From positions 10,021-25,448 of the forward strand of contig PAKE01000039.1 of the NCBI GenBank assembly GCA_002710495.1: a DNA stretch of 15,428 nucleotides, given 5' to 3'. The position numbers were made by a program, and so were the translations under genes. Below are positions 1 to 8,400 of the stretch, one piece after another (position 1 is the first letter of the stretch; the number at the start of each line of letters is the position of its first letter). Under the pieces are notes generated by a model. It was not told the DNA's origin, searched no databases, and saw only the letters and a program-made list of their open reading frames with translations. The DNA is from Flavobacteriales bacterium. GTDB lineage: Bacteria; Bacteroidota; Bacteroidia; Flavobacteriales; BACL11.

Positions 1-146
1 ACAACAATAGAACCCTTTGTAAGTGTAGAGATGATAGGAGCGTGATTATTTAGAACTCCAAATTCACCATCTGTACCAGGAAATTTAACAGAAGTTACTT
101 CTCCTTCAAATAGTTTGTTTTCGGGTGTAATTATTTCTAATAACAT
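1..146 (-). CDS. atpC: F1 ATP synthase epsilon subunit, N-terminal part (cut by window edge)
   Basis: Only the first 48 codons are present; the gene runs off the left edge of the window. Read on the minus strand from the ATG at 146-144, the product begins MLLEIITPENKLFEGEV and continues through a FPGTDGEFGVLNNHAP stretch. This matches the N-terminal beta-sandwich of F1 epsilon, including the conserved G-E-x-G-x-x-x-x-H-A-P pattern. Epsilon is part of the central rotor stalk of the F1 sector on the cytoplasmic face of the inner membrane and couples rotation to the catalytic beta subunits. The gene starts 6 bp after the atpD stop, so the two are almost certainly co-transcribed and perhaps translationally coupled. 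No clear Shine-Dalgarno sequence precedes the ATG. The identification rests on the visible motif and on the neighbouring atpD. The C-terminal helical domain cannot be judged. Confidence 0.93.
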   Translation of the reverse strand, partial: MLLEIITPENKLFEGEVTSVKFPGTDGEFGVLNNHAPIISTLTKGSIV

Positions 147-152
147 AATTTC

Positions 153-1676
<1,524 letters not shown>

Positions 1677-1708
1677 TTATATTAAAATAAATCGTTAATT
1701 TTCGACAG

Positions 1709-1716
1709 CAAATTTA
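1709..1716 (-). promoter_or_regulatory. Candidate -7 box for atpD-atpC
   Basis: On the minus strand these bases read TAAATTTG, an exact match to the Bacteroidota -7 consensus TAnnTTTG, 47 bp upstream of the atpD ATG. This would give a 5' leader of about 40 nt. I could not find a convincing -33 TTTG/TTG at the expected 17-21 bp spacing, and such boxes arise by chance in AT-rich DNA, so this is only a candidate. Confidence 0.33.
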
Positions 1717-1765
1717 CATTTTTTTATTTGTTTGATTATATAAAGTATGTAAATAAATTTATGTT

Positions 1766-1773
1766 TAATTTTG
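1766..1773 (+). promoter_or_regulatory. Candidate -7 box for ribF
   Basis: The sequence TAATTTTG matches TAnnTTTG and lies 36 bp upstream of the ribF GTG. No well-spaced -33 element is visible. With the opposite-strand box at 1709-1716, it would make the 148-bp spacer a non-overlapping divergent promoter region. Confidence 0.3.
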
Positions 1774-1809
1774 AACAGTTTTTTAACAATATAAATAAGA
1801 AAAAAAATT

Positions 1810-2736
1810 GTGAAGATTTATAATTCTATTGAAGAGTTTTCTCCTGAATTTAGCGTAGCTTTAACCTTAGGAACTTTTGATGGTGTTCATATTGGTCATC
1901 AATCCATATTAAATCAGCTTAACCAAGATGCAAAAAAGATAGGTGGAGAAAGCGTTCTTTTAACATTTTATCCTCACCCTCGTCATGTATTATTTCCTGA
2001 CGATCAAAAGTTAAAATTACTAACTACAATTGAAGAAAGGTCAAAGATGTTAGAAAGTTATGGTTTAGAACATCTAATAGTACAAGAATTTACCCCTACA
2101 TTTTCTAGAATAAAAGCTGTGAATTTTGTACGAGATGTATTGGTAAATAAACTAAAAGTTAAAAAACTGATTATTGGGTATGATCATCATTTTGGAAGAA
2201 ATAGAGAAGGTGATTTTGACGATCTTCTAAAATTATCAGATTTGTATGGATATGGTATAGAAAAAATAGAACCTCAAAAATTTCAAGATATATCAGTTAG
2301 TTCATCAAAAATCAGGAAACTAATCGTAAATAATAAGATTAAAGAATCTGTCTCTTATCTGGGGCATAGTTTTTGTTTGAAGGGAAAAGTTGTAAAAGGA
2401 AAACAAAATGGCAGTAAAATAGGTTTTCCTACTGCTAATATTCAGATAGAGAATAAATGGAAACTAATTCCAAATGATGGTGTTTACGCAGTAATGGTTG
2501 AACATAATTCTAAAAAATATTCGGCTATGATGAATATTGGTTATAATCCGACATTTGCTGCAAAACAAAGAACTTTAGAAGTGCATATCCTGGATTTTAA
2601 TCAAGATATTTATGGAGAGGAATTAAGAGTAGAGTTTGTAAAAAGAATTAGAGAAGAAAAAAAATTTCTCTCAGAACAGGAATTGAAAGAAACCTTAAAA
2701 ATAGACGAACATAAAATTAGAAATTTATTAAAATAA
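1810..2736 (+). CDS. ribF: Bifunctional riboflavin kinase / FAD synthetase
   Basis: The enzyme phosphorylates riboflavin to FMN (EC 2.7.1.26) and adenylates FMN to FAD (EC 2.7.7.2) in the cytoplasm. The 308-residue length is normal for prokaryotic RibF. The N-terminal FAD synthetase module shows the nucleotidyltransferase motif GTFDGVHIGH (21-30), YPHPR (54-58), GYDHHFGRNREGD (123-135) and the ISVSSSKIRK motif (161-170). The C-terminal riboflavin kinase barrel shows GFPTAN (205-210), the GVYAVMV strand (224-230), MNIGYNPTF (241-249) and LEVHILDF (256-263), with the likely catalytic base Glu257. The start codon is GTG. The resulting MKIYNSIEEF N-terminus looks right for the family, and no ATG lies close by in frame. 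The region before the start is a poly-A run without a Shine-Dalgarno sequence. The gene is divergent from atpD and converges on the helicase gene 21 bp downstream. Confidence 0.96.
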   Translation: MKIYNSIEEFSPEFSVALTLGTFDGVHIGHQSILNQLNQDAKKIGGESVLLTFYPHPRHVLFPDDQKLKLLTTIEERSKMLESYGLEHLIVQEFTPTFSRIKAVNFVRDVLVNKLKVKKLIIGYDHHFGRNREGDFDDLLKLSDLYGYGIEKIEPQKFQDISVSSSKIRKLIVNNKIKESVSYLGHSFCLKGKVVKGKQNGSKIGFPTANIQIENKWKLIPNDGVYAVMVEHNSKKYSAMMNIGYNPTFAAKQRTLEVHILDFNQDIYGEELRVEFVKRIREEKKFLSEQELKETLKIDEHKIRNLLK

Positions 2737-2738
2737 GA

Positions 2739-2752
2739 TTTTCCCTTGAAAA
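2739..2752. terminator. Weak hairpin between convergent ribF and helicase genes
   Basis: The 21-bp gap between the two convergent stop codons contains TTTTC-CCTT-GAAAA, a 5-bp stem with a 4-base loop, flanked by A/T-rich sequence on both sides. The position is right for a bidirectional terminator, but the stem has a single G-C pair and would be unstable. I regard it as a weak candidate only. Confidence 0.2.
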
Positions 2753-2757
2753 CAACT

Positions 2758-5016
2758 TTATTTCATAATTTCTAATCGGGCAAATTTCAATAATAATTGC
2801 TTGTTACCAATTCCATTAAAGAAAACGGTAGCTTTTTTGTTCGGTCCTTCTCCTTCAATATTTATAACTTTTCCCGTTCCAAACTTTTCATGTTTTACTA
2901 TTTGTCCGTTTTTTAATTTAATTAGATTACTCTTTTTTATACTGGTATTAGAGAGTTTGCTTGCTTTTTTAAATCCTTGAGGTGAAAAGTTGTTGTTTGT
3001 TGTAGTTTTTGTTTTCGTAAATATTTTATGAGGATTCCTGTTTGTTTTTTGATCTTTTAAGAAGTTCTTTTTTGTAACATATATTTGGTCAATTTCAGAA
3101 AGAAACCTACTTGCTTCCGAATCAATATATTGCCCCCATTTAAAACGAATATTGGAGTAAGACAGGAAAAGTCTTTTTTCAGCTCGGGTAATTGCAACAT
3201 AAAATAATCTTCTTTCTTCTTCTAAATCAGATTGACTATTTCCACTCATCATGGATGGAAATAGACCTTCCTCTAGACCAACAACAAAAACATAAGGAAA
3301 TTCTAATCCTTTTGAAGCGTGAATAGTCATTAAGGTGACTTTGTTAAAATCCTCTTTTTTTTCTTTGTCAGTATCGGTCAATAGAGCGACATCTTTCATG
3401 AATTCTGAAAGGACAGGAGTATTATCTCCATCATAATTTTCTATGAAATCCTGCATTCCGCTAAGTAGTTCTTGTATGTTTTCAAATCTACTTACTCCTT
3501 CAGGTGTTGTGTCTGATTTTAGCAACGTAAATAGACCAGATTTTTTAGTTATATGATCCGCTAAATCATAAGCGTTTTTACTTTCGGTCTGAGCTGCAAA
3601 ACTTTTTATCAGAGTAACATAACTTTCTAATTTATTGCGAGTGCCTGAATTAATTTTAATATCAAATTTATCTAAATCTGAAATAACGTCCCAAATTGAA
3701 ATATCATTTTCGTTTGATGAAATTATCAATTTCTGAATTGTAGTAGATCCAATTCCCCTTGCCGGATAATTTATGGTTCTTTTCAGAGCTTCTTCATCTT
3801 TCAGATTTATTGCCATTCTAAAATAAGCAAGCACATCTTTTATTTCTTTCCTTTGATAAAAAGATAGTCCCCCGTAAATTTTATAAGGAATTCCCATCTT
3901 TCGTAAAGATTCTTCTAAAGCTCTTGACTGAGCGTTTGTTCTATACAGAATTGCGAAATCAGAAAAATTATCTTTTGATAATAGGCCGTTAATTGTATTT
4001 GCAACTAATCTTCCTTCATCATTGTCGGTTGCTGTTTCGCATATCAATATTGAATCACCCTCTTTATTGTCAGTCCAAACAACTTTTTCAATTTGTTTTT
4101 CATTATGTTTGATTAGAGAGTTTGCTGTTTGTACTATGTTTTTTGTGGAACGATAATTTTGTTCTAATTTATACAGTTTGTATTCCGGATAATCAATCTT
4201 AAAATTCAGAATATTTTGGATATTTGCGCCTCTAAATGCATAAATTGATTGAGCGTCATCACCAACTACACAAATATTTTCGTTCAGTGCAGCTAGAATC
4301 TTAATAATCAGATATTGTATATGGTTGGTGTCCTGATACTCATCTACCAAAATGTATTTAAATTTGTTTTGGTATTTATGCATTACTTCCGGGAAATCAT
4401 TTAGTAATTTGTAAGTGTTTACTAGTAAATCATCAAAATCCATAGCTCCAGACTTGAAACATCTTTGTGTATATTGATGGTAAATTCTTCCAAACTCTGT
4501 TCGTTTTGCTTTTACGTCTGTTTGTAAAAGTTCAGGATGATTATTATATCCTTGAGGAGTGATAAAATTATTTTTTAAAGAGGATATTCGATTCTGAATG
4601 GCGTTAACTTTATAGATTTCCTTGTCTAGATTAAGATCTTTTATAATACTTCTGATTAGGCTTTTAGAATCGGCTGTATCATAAATAGTAAAGTTAGTAG
4701 GAAAAGAAATTTTCTCTGCTTCTGATCGTAAAATCCTGGAAAAAACAGAGTGAAAAGTTCCCATCCATAGATTTCTGGATTGTTGACCTCCAACAATTCT
4801 ATCAATTCTGTTCCTCATTTCTTTTGATGCTTTGTTGGTAAAGGTGAGTGCAAGTATATTGAAAGGGCTTATTCCTTTCTTTAAAAGATGAGCTACTTTG
4901 TATGTGAGTACTCTAGTTTTTCCTGATCCAGCACCTGCAATTACCATGCTCGCGCCATCAATTTGCATAACCGCTTTTATTTGATCAGAATTTAGTTCTT
5001 TTAAGTAATCAGTCAT
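2758..5016 (-). CDS. UvrD/PcrA-family superfamily 1A DNA helicase
   Basis: This is an ATP-dependent 3'-5' DNA helicase of the UvrD/PcrA/Rep group, which acts in the cytoplasm in excision and mismatch repair, replication restart and removal of stalled complexes. From the chosen start the product has 752 residues. It shows the Q motif LNSDQIKAV (8-16), Walker A AGAGSGKT (27-34), motif Ia LTFTNKA (57-63), motif II VDEYQDT (224-230), motif III GDDAQSIYAFRGA (252-264) and motif IV EQNYRST (285-291). Motif V is TIHASKGLEF (564-573) and motif VI is FYVAITRAEKRL (605-616). A C-terminal Tudor-like segment (about 698-752, with HEKFGTGKV) is typical of PcrA/UvrD. I chose the ATG at 5016. A frame opening at a TTG at 5037 would add seven residues unlike the family start, and that TTG overlaps a probable -7 box. 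I leave the symbol blank because uvrD, pcrA and rep cannot be separated by eye, although the C-terminal segment favours uvrD/pcrA. Confidence 0.96.
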   Translation of the reverse strand: MTDYLKELNSDQIKAVMQIDGASMVIAGAGSGKTRVLTYKVAHLLKKGISPFNILALTFTNKASKEMRNRIDRIVGGQQSRNLWMGTFHSVFSRILRSEAEKISFPTNFTIYDTADSKSLIRSIIKDLNLDKEIYKVNAIQNRISSLKNNFITPQGYNNHPELLQTDVKAKRTEFGRIYHQYTQRCFKSGAMDFDDLLVNTYKLLNDFPEVMHKYQNKFKYILVDEYQDTNHIQYLIIKILAALNENICVVGDDAQSIYAFRGANIQNILNFKIDYPEYKLYKLEQNYRSTKNIVQTANSLIKHNEKQIEKVVWTDNKEGDSILICETATDNDEGRLVANTINGLLSKDNFSDFAILYRTNAQSRALEESLRKMGIPYKIYGGLSFYQRKEIKDVLAYFRMAINLKDEEALKRTINYPARGIGSTTIQKLIISSNENDISIWDVISDLDKFDIKINSGTRNKLESYVTLIKSFAAQTESKNAYDLADHITKKSGLFTLLKSDTTPEGVSRFENIQELLSGMQDFIENYDGDNTPVLSEFMKDVALLTDTDKEKKEDFNKVTLMTIHASKGLEFPYVFVVGLEEGLFPSMMSGNSQSDLEEERRLFYVAITRAEKRLFLSYSNIRFKWGQYIDSEASRFLSEIDQIYVTKKNFLKDQKTNRNPHKIFTKTKTTTNNNFSPQGFKKASKLSNTSIKKSNLIKLKNGQIVKHEKFGTGKVINIEGEGPNKKATVFFNGIGNKQLLLKFARLEIMK

Positions 5017-5034
5017 TTTGATTTTAATGAATTT

Positions 5035-5042
5035 CAAATTTA
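5035..5042 (-). promoter_or_regulatory. Candidate -7 box for the UvrD/PcrA-family gene
   Basis: On the minus strand this reads TAAATTTG, an exact match to TAnnTTTG, 18 bp upstream of the ATG at 5016. Transcription would begin close to 5028, giving a leader of about a dozen bases. The TTG at 5037 would then lie within the promoter, which argues against it as the start codon. No clear -33 TTG is present at the usual spacing. Confidence 0.35.
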
Positions 5043-5043
5043 A

Positions 5044-5226
5044 GAATTCCTGAATATTAGAAGTGTTGAAATAAGAAAGTTTTTGTGTCTTCCAACATTA
5101 CCTATGTACTAGATTAATAAGTAGACTAATAAATGCAAAATGTTAATAAGATTATAAGATCTTGTTTTCAAGCTACTTTTTGTATGTTAGTTTTACGAAA
5201 CCTTTTGTGCATTATTGTCTTCTAAT
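5044..5226 (+). repeat. Tandem intergenic repeat, copy 1 (degraded)
   Basis: This is the first of two diverged direct copies in the gap between the helicase gene and the giant adhesin gene. Both begin with GAATTC. They share GAATATTA, ATAAGAAAGTTTT, ACTAGAT, ATGTTAATAA, AGTTTTACGA and CATTATT in the same order with similar spacing, separated by small indels and substitutions. The TTG of the promoter is kept here (5066-5068), but the position of the -7 box reads TGTCTTCC instead of TATGTTTG. A short open frame (5133-5225, 30 codons, hydrophobic C-terminus) lies within the copy, but it loses frame correspondence with the open frame of copy 2 after the shared VNKI segment, so I do not call it a gene. 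Confidence 0.75.
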
Positions 5227-5419
5227 GAATTCTTGAATATTAAACGTATTGAAAATAAGAAAGTTTTCGTATGTTTGCAAACTGACGATAACTAGATGAT
5301 AGAAAGAAAATACAAGGATGTTAATAAAATCATGAGTTCCTATTGTAGGATTTCACCAACTTTAATGTTTATGATGGGGAGTTTTACGATACCTTTTTGC
5401 TCATTATTATTTCTCATAA
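5227..5419 (+). repeat. Tandem intergenic repeat, copy 2 (promoter intact)
   Basis: The second copy begins at GAATTC (5227-5232), 183 bp after the equivalent point in copy 1, and ends just before the adhesin start codon. It carries an intact Bacteroidota-type promoter and a 42-codon open frame (5296-5424). It is about 10 bp longer than copy 1 because of indels. The right end is approximate: similarity fades after the CATTATTA segment near 5410. No inverted terminal repeats or transposase are visible, so a local tandem duplication is more likely than a mobile element. Confidence 0.75.
5249..5277 (+). promoter_or_regulatory. Probable promoter of the surface-protein cluster
   Basis: TTG at 5249-5251, an 18-bp spacer and TATGTTTG at 5270-5277 fit the Bacteroidota promoter pattern (TTG, 17-20 bp, TAnnTTTG). 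It is the only site in the window with both elements well spaced. Transcription would start near 5283, which leaves a leader of about 150 nt before the adhesin ATG and only about 13 nt before the ATG of the 42-codon open frame at 5296. Confidence 0.55.
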
Positions 5420-5424
5420 ATTAA
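5296..5424 (+). other. Possible 42-codon small membrane-peptide or leader ORF
   Basis: An ATG-to-TAA frame begins 18 bp after the -7 box of the best promoter in the window and stops 9 bp before the giant adhesin ATG. The predicted peptide starts MIERKYKDVNKIM, which is lysine/arginine-rich, and ends in a hydrophobic stretch that could span a membrane (LMFMMGSFTIPFCSLLFLIN). Against it being coding, the related upstream repeat copy keeps the nucleotide similarity but not the reading frame in the C-terminal half. It could be a small membrane protein, a leader peptide or a chance frame. I recognise no family. Confidence 0.25.
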
Positions 5425-5433
5425 TATTTATAA

Positions 5434-8400
5434 ATGAAGAGAATACTAATTATATTATTTGCGTTTCTATTGTTGTTTCCATCATTTAATACGAGTGCGC
5501 AAACAATTCAGCAGCCTGTTACAATTACTGATTCTATTTTATGTCATGGAGGTGGAGCAGATATTAATATTTTAGTGAATCAAACTACTCCTCCGACTGT
5601 TTTAAAAGTTAAGGTTGGATATTATATTTCACCAACTATTTTTATACCTATTGCGTCAACAAATAACACTACCGTAACTAGTATTAATGTTCCACTCTTA
5701 GCAGCACAAAACTATACAATATTATTAGTCGATTCTATTGCTTGGAATGCAACCAATCCTAATGGAGTAAATCCGGCATCAATATATGATTCTACTAGTA
5801 TAAATATCACCGAACCTCCTCCAATAACTGTTTCTGGAAGTGTTATAAATGCTACAAATGTATTGACTTTTGACGGAAGTATAGATATTAGTGTTGCAGG
5901 AGGAATCTCTCCATATGTTTTCTCTTGGTCTAATGGCGCTATCACAGAAGATATATCTAATTTATCAGCAGGAACTTATAATTATACAGTAACAGATTCA
6001 AATGCATGTTCTTATTCTGACACCTATACTGTTGGAGCAAATCAGGCATGTAGTTATGGTCAACTTAACAATATTGTTAATCCAGTTTGTTTTGGAGATA
6101 ATAATGGGGAAATAATGATTAACCAAGTTTTTGGTACAGGTCCATTTGATTATTCACTAGAATTCTATGATTCAATTACTACGAGTTGGAATTTTGTAGG
6201 ATCTCCTATTTTTAATATTCAAGATACATTTTATATTTTTGGTCAGCCTAACTTTCAGCTAGGTGCGGGACAATACCGATATACTGTAATTGACTCCAAT
6301 GGTTGTGGTGGTACTAATTCTACTATTATCCAGGTTATAAACCCAACAGAAATTGAAAGATTTAATTATATTATTACACCAGCTAACGATAGTACAACTT
6401 GTGACGGAGAGATTGAATTTCAAATAGTTGGAGGAGCAGCTCCATTGACACATAGTTGGACTGGGCCAACTTCTATTAGTAATAATGCATTATCCCCAAT
6501 TACAAATTTATGTGCTGGAACTTATATTGATACTGTTGTTGATTTACTTGGATGTACTGAGACTTTTACTTATTCTGTTCCCATAGAAGATACATGTAGC
6601 CCTGAATTAGAGGTGAATAATATTTTCTGTGATCAAGATAGTAGTGGTATTGCAATTGTTAATATAACTAACTTCGCTTATAAAGATAGTTTTCAGTTTA
6701 AAGATACTCTTACTGGGAATATATGGAACACAATGGCATCAGATACTTTTGCTATAAATCTTCCAGCAGGAGGATATGAATTTCACGCATATACTTTGGG
6801 AGGTGCTGGTGCTTGTCCAGACACTACAATTCCTTTTTCTATCATAACTCCTGAGATAAATGTTCTTTCTTTAAACGGACCTGAAATTTGCGCAGGAGAG
6901 AGTACTGAGTTCTATTTTGACACAATAAATACCGACCCATCTTTTATTTATAAACTGATAATCCCAAATGATGTTTTGTTTTCAGGTGACACATCTTCTT
7001 CTTCATATTTCCCAGGAATTTATCCTTACACGATTGAGGTAGACACCGGAAATGGTTTTATAAGTTGTTTTACAAATCAGAATATTACAATAACTGAGAA
7101 TGATTTGAGTTTTGACTCTCCTCCATTTGTAACTAATGAGATTTGCTCTACTTCTTTAGGAAGTATTGAGATTTTTGCTAGTTCTTCTTCCGGTCCCGTA
7201 GAGTATACTATTTTTCTTAATCCTCAATTTTCTAATATCTTTACCGGATTAAGTACTACTTATTATACTGTAATTGTAGAAGATGCAATAAATTGCGTAA
7301 TTTCACAAGACTCTATTTTAGTAGATTTAGAATCTAACATTGTATTGGATGTCGATTCATCTTTAGAAACTTGTAGACTAAATGATGGATGGATTGAAGT
7401 AATCGCGCAGGGTGGATATGGATTCTATACTTATACTATAACAGATGCTAATGGTCCATTTACTTCATCTCCAATTAATAATGACACTTTACTTATTGAC
7501 GATTTAGTTCAAGGGAATTATACTTTGGTTGTTGAAGATTCTCTAATGTGTAGTTATAATTACGGAAATATATATATTGGGAAAACCCCTCGAACAATAA
7601 TTGACTCTCTTGTTACAAAAAATGAGAGTTGTTGCGCTTGGGATGGAGAAATTACTGTATTTTCTACTCCACAAAATTCAGTTTCTATTTATTCATTAGA
7701 TACTTTCAATTTTGGGCAATGGGCTGAACTAACTTCTCAAAACAACAATATATTTAACTCATTATATAGAGGAGATTATCTAGTTGGAATTGAAGATACT
7801 AATGGATGTCTAGATAGTATGGAAGTTACTTTGGAAGTAGATACTGTTTGGAGCATACCTCTAACTGTAGAAATAACAGACGTAGTTTGTAATGGGGATT
7901 CTAATGGTACTTTTAAGTTAATAGATACTAATCAATGCTATATTTATGAGTTGTATAGATATACTCCTAATACAATTCAAGTTCCATTGGATACAGGAAC
8001 CTATTTTAACACACTAATTTCTGGTTGGTATGGAATAGAAGCTATTTCAAATTCCGGAACTTGTGAAGATAGATCTGATTCAATCTTTATTAATGAACCA
8101 CTTCCTGTATCTCTTAATCACCCTCCTGTTGTTAATGATGTTAGGTGTTTAAATAATAATAGTTGCAATGGAGAAGTATATTTGATTACCGACTCTATTA
8201 CTGGTTATCCGGCTTCTGGAGGATTGGCTCCATATTCTTATTATTTAAAATATCAAAATAATAATATTCCATTTGGATTAATTCCTTCTACTGACACTTT
8301 TCAATCATTGTGCGTAGGATTATATAAAATTCAATTACTAGATGATAAAGGTTGTGAAGTAGTTTACGACTCAATTTTTGTGTCAGATTCGTCTTTATAT

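Larger units (their letters stand above)
5017..5433. other. Intergenic region without a confident gene
   Basis: This 417-bp gap separates the minus-strand helicase gene from the plus-strand adhesin cluster. It contains the helicase -7 box at its left end, the two tandem repeat copies, the probable cluster promoter and the possible 42-codon frame. I found no tRNA, no strong terminator hairpin and no known riboswitch motif. The leader of about 150 nt before the adhesin is long enough for post-transcriptional control, but I see no stable structure by eye. Confidence 0.8.

Noticed and set aside
5133..5225. 30-codon frame in repeat copy 1 with a hydrophobic C-terminus
   Set aside because: Its promoter -7 box is degraded, an in-frame TAA directly precedes its ATG, and the frame diverges from that of copy 2 after the VNKI segment, so I treat it as part of the repeat and not as a gene.
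5044..5419. Tandem repeat as a CRISPR array or insertion sequence
   Set aside because: There are only two diverged copies of about 185 bp, with no short regular repeats and spacers, no inverted ends and no transposase.
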